Shown here one piece after another: positions 49,386 to 58,596 of a DNA stretch of 64,000 bases; positions within the stretch are counted from its first letter, which is position 1, and each line of letters opens with the position of its first letter. The DNA is from Pythium myriotylum. Taxonomy: Eukaryota > Oomycota > Peronosporomycetes > Pythiales > Pythiaceae. Below the pieces are notes generated by a model. It saw nothing but the letters and a program-made list of their open reading frames with translations. It did no database searches and was not told where the DNA came from. The stretch spans positions 1 through 64,000 of the forward strand of contig JALJCQ010000016.1 in assembly GCA_023091665.1 (NCBI GenBank), given 5' to 3'. The position numbers and the translations under genes were made by a program.

Positions 49386-49858
49386 GTGATGGCCGTGCGC
49401 GGGCGCCGGAAGGCTCAGCTCCGAGGCGTAACGCTCACATGGTCAGAGGGTGAAATCTCAGCGTTTCAAGCCGTGCTCGCGGCGACCAAACAGGTGCAAC
49501 AGCGGCACTTTGCAGATCCTGACGCTATAGTTTGTGTGTTTACTGATGCATCGAAGACTGGCTGGGCCATGGTGGTCACCCAAGTGCGCGCCAGGACTAC
49601 GGACGCCGCACTACAGGACCAACAGTACGAGTTACTTATCTGCAAGGGCGTCATGTTCAAAAAGGCCCAGGCGAACTGGTCAGTCATAGAGAAAGAGGCC
49701 TACCCGATCGTGAAGGCGTGTTCAGAGCTGTAGTACCTACTCGATCGTGATGGTGGCTTCAGAATCTACTGCGACCACGCGAATTTGATCCAAGTGTTTG
49801 CTCCTGGTACCGAGGTGAAGCAGCACATCAAAGGAAAGCTGCAGCGCTGGTGCTGAAG
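49386..49858 (+). pseudogene. gypsy RNase H domain
   Basis: Contains VFTDASKTGWAMVVTQV (catalytic Asp in TDAS), KAQANWSVIEKEAYPIVKAC (catalytic Glu region) and YLLDRDGGFRIYCDHANL (catalytic Asp in DHAN), all typical of gypsy RNase H. A TAG at 49731 interrupts between EL and YLL, a TGA at about 49371 lies upstream, and the frame shifts near 49850 before KMSAYRYTITHIPGEHNLWADM. The enzyme would remove template RNA during reverse transcription. Confidence 0.87.
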
Positions 49859-51480
49859 ATGTCGGCCTACCGCTATACTATCACTCACATCCCTGGCGAG
49901 CACAACCTCTGGGCAGACATGGTCTCGCGCTGGGGCCAGTCTGGCAACGAGAATACCAGCCCGGCGCAGGTGCGCCGCGTCGCGACACGGAGTGTGGCGG
50001 AACCGTCGGTCATACGACCGCTTCAGGACAGTGAGTTTGTGTGGCCAACTCAAGAAGACGTGGTGCGAGCGCAACGGCAGTTCCACCGAGACGTACCTGC
50101 TACAGCCGTGGATCGAGATGGTGTGCTGTCCATCGGCGATAAGATCTGGGTGCCGGGGAAAGCGCGCGAGCTCATCCAGCGCCTCCTAGTCGTCGGACAT
50201 TGTGGCACAGAGGGCCATCGTGGTATGAATGTGATGATCGAGCACATGGCACGACGTTTCAGTTTCGATGGTCTTCGCACGAGTGTGTAACGGTTCGTGG
50301 CTGAATGCTTGCTGTGCAAGCATGTCAAGGGTGACCGGCTCATCCAGCGCGACTGGACAGTGGATCGGGGCAACACAGAACGAAACGGATGCCTCCACAT
50401 CGACTACCTCTACCTCGGCGACAGCTATGGCGCGGCCAAGTATGTTCTGGTTCTCAAGGACGAGCTCACGCACAACTGCGAGTTCGTGGCGGCGGAAAAT
50501 GCGGATGGACTCACGGCCGCCGACGCTGTGCTCGACTGGCACAAGCGGTTCGGGCTACCGCGAGAGTGGGTGCCCGATAACGGATCCCATTTCAAAAACC
50601 ATCTGCTTGAAGAGCTGGCGAGACGCCTCCGTGTGGAACACACCTTCGTCCCTGTCTATACGCCGTGGATCAACGGCACGGCTGAGCGTGTGAACAGAGA
50701 CATCCTTCAAGTGCTGCGCGTGCTACTCCTGGAGCTGCGCCTCGACACTCGCAACTGGGTGCACCTACTGCCTCTCATCCAGGCCAACCTCAACCACAGC
50801 CCGGTGCGGCCTCGCCCCCATCGAGCTCTTTACGGGCCTCGCGGCCAGCTCGGCTCTCGACGCTGTGGTGATCCCGTCAGAGCGTCTGCCACGCCATATG
50901 CCTGAGACACGGCAGAGCTACAAGAAAGCCTTGCCGCATTGAGGACCAGCCTTGAAGGCATACATGCACGAGTCAATGGGCTTCGTGAGCAGCGCCGTGA
51001 CGCCAACATGCGACGCTCCAGCGGCCTCAAGTGCAACTTCTCGGAAGGTGATTACGTACTCTGGTCGCGCATCGACAAGCGCATCAGGGGCAACAAGCTC
51101 TTGGCCCGCTGGATCGGCCCGTTTCGAGTGCTCCAGCCCCCCCCCCCCCCCCCCCCCCCCACTCCTTCATCATCCAGCATCTGCTTTCGGGGGACGAGTT
51201 CGATGTTCATGGCTCGCGGCTCAAGTTTTGTGATGGTGAGCTCAACGTCGCAGTGGAAGTGCGTGAACACGTCGCCGCTCAAGGGATTGGTGTGCGCGGC
51301 ATCTCTCGCCACCGCAGGAACGCTGCGGCAGGCGTATGGGAACTTCTGGTGAGCTGACAGGGTCTGCAGGACGTGGAAAACTCGTGGGAGCCCTTCGACA
51401 GCATGCTGGCCGACGTGCCGGCTCTCGTGCGCCAGCACGTGATGGAGAAGAACGTTACGGAATTGCAGCAGTTTCTCTAG
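49850..51480 (+). pseudogene. gypsy integrase and C-terminal chromo-like region
   Basis: The HHCC zinc domain is recognisable around GHCGTEGHRGMNVM and ECLLCKH, with a TAA at 50288. The catalytic core carries the DDE triad: LHIDYLYLGDSYG (near 50400), VPDNGSHFKNH (near 50570) and NGTAERVNRDIL (near 50680). The frame shifts near 50810, reading on as IELFTGLAASSALDAVV, and again near 50940. The DYVLWSR...WIGPFRVLQ barrel is followed by a 24-nt poly-C. The C-terminus HSFIIQHLLSGDEFDVHGSRLKF then leads to NSWEP, a chromodomain-like ending, with a TGA replacing a usual Trp near 51354. Final stop TAG 51478. Confidence 0.9.
51137..51160 (+). repeat. 24-nt poly-C in gypsy integrase
   Basis: Lies between FRVLQ and HSFIIQHL on the coding strand and breaks the frame. 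Confidence 0.97.
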
Positions 51481-51719
51481 TCGAAATCGGCGCCATATTG
51501 GCTGAGTTATCGGTGTTTCAATCCCAGATGGCTACAACGGGTACCTAGTTGCACCTGAGTCTGAGTCGGTCTCAGCTGAAGTGGTGGTGCCGCCAATGTG
51601 ACTCGAACGTGACTCGAATGTATAAGGAATGATGGTCAATGTGTGACACGACCCGTGTATTTCCATCGCGGACGCACAGGGGTGCGACGCGAAGACGACA
51701 GTTGAAGGCTTGGGGGCAG

Positions 51720-52212
51720 TGTGACGCGCCACGCGTGCGCGCAGCTGAATGATCAGCCCACAACAACCGGCCCTCATGGCGCCCATCCACCGCCATGAGG
51801 ATGTGTATGTAACGAAACAAGACGCGATTGCCTGATCGGCACTGAGAGTGATGTGGCATGCGGCAGTGACGAAGAACGAGGCGCGACCAAGGACGCGGCG
51901 ACCATGAGCCAGCGCAGTGCTCATGCCCGGCCGCGAGCAAGCTAAGTGTAGCTGCCGCCGCAACCAAGGCGAGGGCGCGTCGACCGCGTGCGATTGGCAG
52001 ACTTGGCCATGACGGTCACGCCGGCACAGAAGACGCTGGAGGCCGTGGCTGAGCGCCGGGGTCCATGGGGTGCTCCCCAAGGAGCCTGCCTGGGGCGTCC
52101 CCTAGGGGCGTCCACAGTGCGTACACGGTAGGATAGGACTCTGCTGCTTTGCTCTCGCTAAACTTTCAATGAACTTACTTCGCAACTTGCCATCGACCCG
52201 GCAAGCGCCACA
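51720..52212 (+). repeat. 3' LTR of the gypsy element
   Basis: 493 bp, TG...CA, preceded by the purine-rich GAAGGCTTGGGGGCAG (a plausible polypurine tract) and followed by the target duplication AGGAT. Confidence 0.94.
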
Positions 52213-52217
52213 AGGAT

Positions 52218-52457
52218 GGCGAGCCAGTTGGTGATGGTGGTCAAGAAGAGCACGACAGCGACGTCGAAGTCGGGCAGACTGACCGCATGCCCACGGCGAA
52301 GGCAGCAGCGGCGGAAGTGAGAACGGCAATGCCGTCTGTCGAGATGGAGTCGGATTCGAAGTCGCAATCCGTGTCGTTGTCGGTGGTGGTGTCTGCGTCC
52401 GATTTGGTCTCGGAGTGGACGGAGATGCTTTGCGTTGCGAGCCAAGTTGGGGAATGA
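52218..52457 (+). pseudogene. 3' part of the ORF interrupted by the gypsy element
   Basis: 79 codons plus TGA, in frame with 45899-46165 once the retrotransposon and one AGGAT are removed. Acidic and Ser/Val-rich (EEHDSDVEVGQTDR, SVEMESDSKS). No family recognised. The reverse strand is also open, so the call is tentative. Confidence 0.33.
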
Positions 52458-52987
52458 CCGCGAGCAGGAGGAGGGCAAAGGATCCGTGTAGCTCCCAGCC
52501 TGTAGGTACTAGCGTGTGATTTGTATCTTGTATCTTGGAGGACCTGATGGATAGAGAGAGAGGCGTGGGGCTTTTGGTGGGGGACGGGGCATCCTTGTGG
52601 ACGCAGTTGACCAGTTGAGTGCTGTGGCTTTGGCTCGCCCGTCGGTCGATGGAGATTCGTGAGAGACGTGTAGACGAGGGCTCCTATTCCTTCATCGGTT
52701 GAAGTGCTCGGAGAATGCTAACTGCGCCGCGCCGAGGTTGAACCATGTTGATGCTGCTGCTTTGGCCTGGTGCAGCGGCCTGTGCGCTCCTCGCGCCACT
52801 GTTCGATTTTTGTCCAATAGAATTCGCGCTGTGATGGTAGGATGTCGCTCCTACCTTTTCGCTTGGCACGGTCAATGAGACCAAACGCTGTTTGACACAA
52901 CCGCAAAAAGTGGTTCATAAAAACCCAAATGGAGAAAATGCATGCTCAGCTGCTTACGCCACACACAGGAGCTTCCGTCGACATCCT
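52458..52987. other. No gene recognised; one small minus ORF
   Basis: The only frame worth noting is on the minus strand at 52718-52918 (66 codons, ILPSQREFYWTKIEQWREE). It has a protein-like composition but no motif I can name. Confidence 0.35.
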
Positions 52988-53027
52988 ACATCCTACGAAA
53001 GTGTTTTAAAACACTTTCGTAGGATGT
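52988..53027. repeat. Perfect 40-bp palindrome next to transposon A
   Basis: Two 20-nt arms centred between 53007 and 53008 (GTGTTTT/AAAACAC at the centre). With one 7-bp insertion (ATCCTAC repeated) the inverted homology extends outward to GTCGA on both sides. It lies 15 bp outside the left TIR of transposon A. Confidence 0.93.
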
Positions 53028-53042
53028 CGATGGAATTGCATG

Positions 53043-53069
53043 TTAACACGCAATCTCTGTAAGAACCAG
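53043..53069 (+). repeat. Left terminal inverted repeat of transposon A
   Basis: Its first 18 bases, TTAACACGCAATCTCTGT, are also found inverted at 58540-58557 and direct at 58579-58596. Confidence 0.88.
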
Positions 53070-53392
53070 TTCCGAAACTGTGGGTCACCAACTGACAAAA
53101 AATACCGGTCCTTTGCCAATGCGGATGAAATTTATACACTATATTGCGACATATAAGCAGAAGGATCTGGTCGAATTTGAGCATCAACGGACCATCCGAT
53201 CATGTGAAAACTCTGCCAGAGGGTGAGCATGTCACCCATTTAGACGTCATTAAGGGTCTAGGTGGTCGGACGAGGGGAATAAAGAAAATGCCACGTCTAT
53301 ATCCATGAAGTGGAGGGGTAGGTCTTGGTAACTGAGTCTTCGGTCACACCCAACATGAGCGCCAGACAACGTCGTGACACGTCGAGTGGGCC

Positions 53393-54205
53393 CACTTGTT
53401 TGGGTCCTTCAGTATCAGGATCGGCGCGGTGCTCATGTCAACACAGAGCAACCGTTTCGAAGTGCACGTGCCCGTGCCGATCGAGCAGCAGTGCAACGAA
53501 GAGGGCGTGTAAGCCGTGCGCTTCTGGCGCGGCGACCGGAGCCGCGTCGTGCGCATCGACGGCTTCATCCCGTGCAGCCAGTACGGCAAGCCCGTGTCTT
53601 CGTTCTTCAACGGTCCGAACAGCAAGTTGGAGATCTGGTCGCTGCTCCACGAGAATGTCTACGCCAAGTTCCACGGTGGGTACGAGGCCATCATCGGCGG
53701 CCACGAGCCGTACACGCTGCAGGACCTGTAACGACAGGGCCGAAGAGGAGCTGCAGCTCGGGCTCCAAAAGTCTGCGGCACATGGGTATCCTCAAGCTCG
53801 TGGAGCTCAATTACCGTGGTGAACTCGTGCCGCTCGTGCAGCTCCGCCACAGTTGGACGTGGACACAACGCAGCACCGCGACGAGTGGATCAGCTTGTGG
53901 TCTAGCGGGATACCAAGTGGCGCAACGTCTCTCGCGCCCAAACAGTCGAGTTTGGCTTCCAGCTCCGCGAGGATGCGATCTAATAAATGGACGTCTCGAC
54001 CTTCTATTGCTTCTTCTCGTCCATCGTCGGGTCGCGCAACCTATACAAGTCGGCCGAAGATGGAGTGGACAACTTCGTAGCGCCAACGCTCAGCGTTCAC
54101 TTCGTCACAAGCAAGTGGAACGGCATCACGTGCCCCGGCTGCGAGACCATGCACCTCAGCGTGCAGTACCACGGATCTTGGCTGGACAAGTTCACAAGGT
54201 CAGAA
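53393..54205 (+). pseudogene. Calpain (peptidase C2) fragment inside transposon A
   Basis: AVRFWRGDRSRVVRIDGFIP followed by WSLLHENVYAKFHGGYEAIIGG (53514-53731) matches the calpain protease core. The Y-A-K-x-H-G-x-Y-x-A-I-x-G-G stretch around the catalytic His/Asn half is characteristic. A stop (TAA at 53510) replaces the usual Tyr just before AVRFW. Another TAA (53729) follows LQDL. Later frames show EWISLWSSGIP, GFQLRED, two stops, then MDVSTFYCFFSSIVGS. The catalytic Cys region is not visible, so it is a dead, partial gene with stops and frameshifts. It lies between the left TIR and the 3' end of the transposase, which suggests capture. Confidence 0.75.
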
Positions 54206-54348
54206 AGTTCTACAGCGTCTGTCATTCGCATGTTGTACACCATCTGTCATTTCCATGCGTTTGGGTTTATGCTACTGAAACAAAATGGAGTTTACGTGAT
54301 TGGGAAGGTGCGATTCGTATTTCATGTTCGAATTTCATGTTCGAGTAT

Positions 54349-57328
54349 TTATTGCGCGGCGCGAAGCTTCTGCTTGAGCGACGATACTTTCGAACGAACT
54401 TGCTCGTCAGACAGTGTGGTTTCTGACGCAGGGTAAGCCTTACGAAACTCTTTCAGCCCATCACGTGGCATAATGGTGGGATTGGCCGAAACCAATCTCG
54501 TCAGAAACTCCACACGATGAGCTTCCAGTCAACGGCGTTTTGGTGAACGGGATCCATGGTTGAATGGTCGTGATTTGCGCTTCTTCGACTTCGCGTACAG
54601 TTTGGATATCTCAGCTCGAATCTTTGTCTCTGTTGGCAGGTTGAACCGGCCCTTATACTTGCTCTTCAGCACCTCCAACATCCGCCCAGCCCCGTATTTC
54701 TGAGCACTGACCTGTGCGCCACGATTGAACATCTCCAATATATCAGCCTCGTATAAGCGAATGTATTTCGCTCCGTACATACAACCTCTTGGTGGACGCT
54801 GTGCCCAACCTTCATGGAGGGTTGGCAAAAGGAACTCGTCTTGACTGAACAAGTTGTCCTCTGTCACAAGAACAATTTCTCTTGGAAGTTCCTCTGTATC
54901 GACAACACGAAGTTCTCCCGAGATCTTCATAGCCAGGAGGGTACGTTGCGTGTAAGCAATCATGTTGCTTTCTTGATGGTGCGACTTTACCGGCATATCG
55001 AGATCAGGTTGGTTTCCGTACTGTTTCGGATCCGGCGGCGAATGTGTGCCTCCGATTTGATAGCAACTTTGGTCACAGTATCACAAGTTCTACTCGATTC
55101 GAACAGCGCTTCCTCGACTGTAGGTCTAGCTTCCACATCGCTACCATCCTCATCACCCCCTTCATCTTCTCTCACAACGTCGGTAGCTCTGTGCATGTCG
55201 GAATCCTCCTCAACGACATCCATAAAATCGTTCTCGTGAACGTCCCAATCGTGAGAGGAAACAGTGGACGGTGGTGGATCCGAACCAAATTTGAAGCAAA
55301 TACCTCGCGATGGACTGACTACGATCCGCTTGCCTTCACCAATGTTTGAATATTTGAAAGCACGGACAGCAAAGACCGGACAGTTCTCGAATGAAACCGG
55401 AATGCTAATCGCAGCCTCAGGAAACTCGTAAACAATATCATTTACCCTTTCCACGAGCTTCATGAAGTTGAACTCAAGCGGAGCGGACTGGCTGAGTAGC
55501 TCCCCTAGTGCCACACGATCGTATTCAATAAGCTCTGCCAAGCAGTTTGGAAGCCCGCCGTTGAATATGAGGCCCGTCACGAGCTGAGAGGGTGTGACAC
55601 AGTTGTGTTATTGCCGTACGTACCGCATGATTTTCTTCATCGCTTGGGCAAAGTGGGCGTCCAACATCGATTTGCCATCTTGGGTCTCGGTGTGGACGAA
55701 TCGTTCAATTCGGATGCCGTGGGCAGCCCCAATGATGGGCAGCCAGATCATTACGGCTGCATTTTGATATGATGATGCATTGTCACTTTGCACCGTGAGT
55801 TTCTTCACGTGGGGGAGGTCCCGCTTAATCGCCATGATCGCTGCCTCAGCCATCGCCAAGACGGCTCCTTTGTGTTGCTTATTCTCCATTTCTGAAATGT
55901 GGTCATAATAGAGCTTTGATTCGACCGTTGCCCGGTCACCAGTATCTTCGTCAACAACATGTTCCCAATGGTGAACGAGAACACCATGCCACGACATTCC
56001 TCGCTTACCGAAGTGATCGGACATTTTTTCCTTGAAGTAAATTGGCTCAGCTTTCATTTTGACGTCAATGACCACCAGCGCCGAGTCGAGTGACGTAGTT
56101 TGAGCTCGTCCTTCCAGATCGACAACAAGATGTTCTAAGGCAATCTGCAGGTTAACAACACGGATGCGATGACCCATAAATAAGTAAAGCTTGTGATACA
56201 CATCGTCGACTACCTGTACAGCACACGGGTCCGCTTCGACTAGCACAATTCTCGCTCGCAAGCCCGAGAAAAACTTGTGAAGTCCAACACATGGACCACG
56301 ACAAACCTGCCGTAGAACTTGGGTTGGTGCCTCTGGGGGGGGGGGGGGGGGGGGCTTGTGTGTTCTCAGTCAAGTCAGATAATCCAAACTGAATATCGTG
56401 TCGTGGGCAAGTCGAATCGCTCGTCCGAGAAACATGCGCGTACTTCAACCAAGCTGATACGACTTCAAGCTGGGCTTCATATTTGTCAACGTCTTCTGGA
56501 AAGAGCTCGAGCACGATCTCCCGCAGCTGGTCGAAAGTATCATAGACAAGCTGACCAGTTACGTAGTTAACCGAGGTTCTGGCTTGGAGCTCCCCGTGAG
56601 TAAGTGTTTCACAGAGACGATAATACGATGCACGAGACACTGTTTCACTGCCAGCGCGTCGCAGTCTGAATTCTTCAAACATCACGCTCACGGGTCGCTT
56701 TCGGAGCAATAGCGGGATGTCACGACGGATGCCATCGACTGTGATACTTCGTGTCCCCCACGAAAGGTATGGAACATTCTTCGCTGCCAGGATGTTTGCG
56801 ATAGCATCATCAACGTTTTGCTTATCAAAGCTTGTTCTAGTGCATGCGGTCCTTGCCAAAGTTCCCTCTTCCACGAGAACGTAGTAGTCATTGCGTGCTT
56901 TTGTGTAGGTGTCACGACTAACTCAGTGGATTTGAATCTCCAGGGGCAAGGATGTTATTTCTTTTCTTGTAAACACCCCGCAATAGGCAGCGCGAAGAAC
57001 GCGACGCCCGATAGAACCCTTCTTCGTCGATCCAATAAGGTGGCTGAACGGCTGGACCAATTGAGACTTCTCGGAAGGTGGAGGCAGTTTAGTGTACCAC
57101 CCAATTGTAACAGGCTTCGGCAGCCGGACCGCACAGCTCTTCTGTTATTCTTCTCAGTATTGATTGGATACATTTGAAAACAAACTCACGTCGCTCGGAA
57201 TGCTCACCGCTGCCACAATCGTCATCGCGCCAGAACTCAGGGTTGTATCGCTGGTGCCTAGATGCAACATGCTTCGTTAGATAGCCAGACTGAGTCTTTT
57301 TTATTCCAAAAAACGACAGGGTATCCAA
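54349..57328 (-). pseudogene. DDE-like transposase of transposon A, unassigned family
   Basis: Minus-strand protein reassembled by comparison with copy B. Order: LSFFGIKK...YLTKHVASRHQRYNPEFW (57328), RRVLRAAYCGVFTRKE (near 57000), PYLSWGTRSI (near 56760), VSRASYYRLCETLTHGE, WLKYAHVS, then a 20-nt poly-C. Next LYLFMGHRIRVVNLQ, VVIDVKMKAEPIYF (first Asp, near 56070), HFGKRGMSWHGVLV, VQSDNASSYQN (second Asp, near 55780) and TETQDGKSMLDAHF (third acidic residue, near 55680). The C-terminal part has an acidic stretch, FNLPTETKIRAEISKLY and KVSSLKQKLRAAQ. Breaks: TAA near 55605, frameshifts near 56880, 56340 and 54990, TGA 54526, and a 19-bp tandem duplication at 57306-57343. The upstream start is unclear. 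Confidence 0.75.
56335..56354. repeat. 20-nt G/C homopolymer in transposase A
   Basis: 20 G on the plus strand, poly-C on the coding strand. It separates LSDLTENTQ from the next homologous block in another frame. Confidence 0.97.
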
Positions 57329-57343
57329 AAAACGACAGGGTAT
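57306..57343. repeat. 19-bp tandem duplication in transposase A N-terminus
   Basis: CCAAAAAACGACAGGGTAT occurs twice in a row. The 19-bp length shifts the frame just before the conserved LSFFG block. Confidence 0.95.
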
Positions 57344-57543
57344 CAGTCAACCGAAGGCCAGGCGATTCCTTTGGGGTTTGTGGTGGTGTCCGGGCATTGA
57401 CAACCTTGGGCTTGCTCTTGGCTGTTCGTTCCATTTGAATCTTCCTCGATGCATCTCCTTTGGGTCGACCAACTGGATTTTTTTTTGCGTGTGGGCAGCA
57501 TTTCCCGCAGCCTTGGCACGATTCAATAAGGCAACGGTTGACT

Positions 57544-58188
57544 TTATGATTGCATGTGATAGTCGGTGGTGAGAACCACTAGGAGTCTCTGACGGTTCCG
57601 TATTGGCGTCGACGCCCGGTCGAAGCCCCTATCAGGGACGGCTTCGTTAGGTTGGGAATGCTCTTCGGCACGTGTTCCAATTGCGCTCTCTACGAACCGA
57701 TCGCCATCTCCCACCACCACGCTTGAATCCAACCCATCGCCAGCGTCCGACCCCCTCGTTCCACTGCCGCGCACCACATAACGCGTGGTTGCGCGAGTAC
57801 GCGGTGTTGCAGGCAGCGTTGCCGACGCCGTGAAGAGGCGGACCGCAATTGTCGGTGACGTTCTGTCGACCTCGGTGCTCGTCGTGGTCGGCATCATGGT
57901 CAACACGCTACCCGTGGCGTTGTTGCCCAGACTGTTGTCGGTATCACCGCCGCCGACACTAGCACCCGCACCGGCGTCGTTCTCGCGTAGGTCGTCACTC
58001 TCGCCACCGCCACGACTGCCGTATCTCCCTTGGCGTCGAGTAGACCGAGCCCTTGGTGTCGCGAACGTCGCACTTGGGTCGAGCTCGAGTGCGGCGCCGC
58101 CGCTGCCCGATACTCTCGTTTCATTGCCACGCGCCACACCTCGCGTGGCTACGCGCATACGGACTTCTGATTTTGGTCGTGTGGACAC
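57544..58188 (-). CDS. Gly/Thr/Arg-rich hypothetical protein in transposon A
   Basis: A 214-codon frame on the minus strand from ATG 58188, the longest intact frame in transposon A, upstream of and co-oriented with the transposase. It contains what looks like an internal repeat (RVATRGVARGNETRVSGSG and RATTRYVVRGSGTRGSDAG). Composition is low-complexity with Gly, Thr, Arg and Ser, no Cys/His motif and no membrane segment. It could be a second transposon protein, a gag-like leftover or a chance GC-rich frame, since the opposite strand is also open (57785-58231). Transposon B has no counterpart at the same place. Confidence 0.35.
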   Translation of the reverse strand: MSTRPKSEVRMRVATRGVARGNETRVSGSGGAALELDPSATFATPRARSTRRQGRYGSRGGGESDDLRENDAGAGASVGGGDTDNSLGNNATGSVLTMMPTTTSTEVDRTSPTIAVRLFTASATLPATPRTRATTRYVVRGSGTRGSDAGDGLDSSVVVGDGDRFVESAIGTRAEEHSQPNEAVPDRGFDRASTPIRNRQRLLVVLTTDYHMQS

Positions 58189-58205
58189 CCGTGGTGTACA
58201 CTTGT

Positions 58206-58530
58206 TGAAATGTCATCGCAATGTGCCATGACGTCATTTGTGTGTGTCACACAACGGATGGCATGGATGGAATAATCAGATCTGATCAATCACTCTTCCT
58301 CAGACTTGCTCAGTGTCTCGTCTGCAAATCTTTGAAACTAACATGCGGCCACTACGTGGGGAGTGCCAAACTTGCGATGCAAGCTCCGCCCACAGAGTAG
58401 ATATGATCACGCGGTTTGCGGTGCCGCGTTGTTCAAATCAACATCAATCTCGTGGTAAGATTTCGTTTGAATCGGCGACGTTCCGGTAGTTTTCAACCTG
58501 CTGTGAGCCCCAAAAACAGCTATTTTGTGC
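58206..58530. other. No gene recognised (5' flank of transposon A coding strand)
   Basis: Between the Gly-rich ORF and the right TIR of A. Only short frames; it presumably contains the promoter for the minus-strand ORFs, but I see no core element I can name. Confidence 0.4.
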
Positions 58531-58539
58531 CTGGTTGTT

Positions 58540-58596
58540 ACAGAGATTGCGTGTTAATTTTAGTGATTAAAATCACTATTAACACGCAATCTCTGT
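58540..58596. repeat. Hairpin formed by facing TIRs of transposons A and B
   Basis: 18-bp arms (58540-58557 and 58579-58596) are perfect complements. Inside them TAGTGATT/AATCACTA (58561-58578) also pairs. Only TTT at 58558-58560 and AA at the tip are unpaired. Confidence 0.93.

Larger units (their letters stand above)
46166..52212 (+). mobile_element. Full-length Ty3/gypsy LTR retrotransposon
   Basis: 6047 bp bounded by two 493-bp LTRs that begin TGTG and end CACA, with a 5-bp target duplication AGGAT at 46161-46165 and 52213-52217. Domain order is Gag with zinc knuckle, protease, RT, RNase H, integrase. Integrase after RNase H places it in Ty3/gypsy (Metaviridae). I saw four mismatches between the LTRs (about 99% identity), so insertion was recent. 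Despite that, the polyprotein has several frameshifts, stops, two poly-C tracts and one tandem duplication. No tRNA primer-binding site starting TGG is evident right after the 5' LTR. Confidence 0.95.
53043..58557 (-). mobile_element. DNA transposon A with TTAA-starting 27-bp TIRs
   Basis: Left TIR 53043-53069 and right TIR 58531-58557 match at 26 of 27 positions and begin TTAACACGCAATCTCTGT. Length 5515 bp. The TTAA at both ends could be the target duplication, as in piggyBac and Kolobok elements, or the start of the TIR. The minus strand encodes the transposase pseudogene (54349-57328) and an ORF upstream of it (57544-58188). The plus strand carries a calpain pseudogene. The element abuts transposon B with 21 bp between them. 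Confidence 0.82.

Noticed and set aside
57544..58188. Calling the Gly/Thr/Arg-rich ORF a retroviral-type Gag
   Set aside because: No zinc knuckle or capsid motif is visible and no RT or integrase lies next to it; left as hypothetical.
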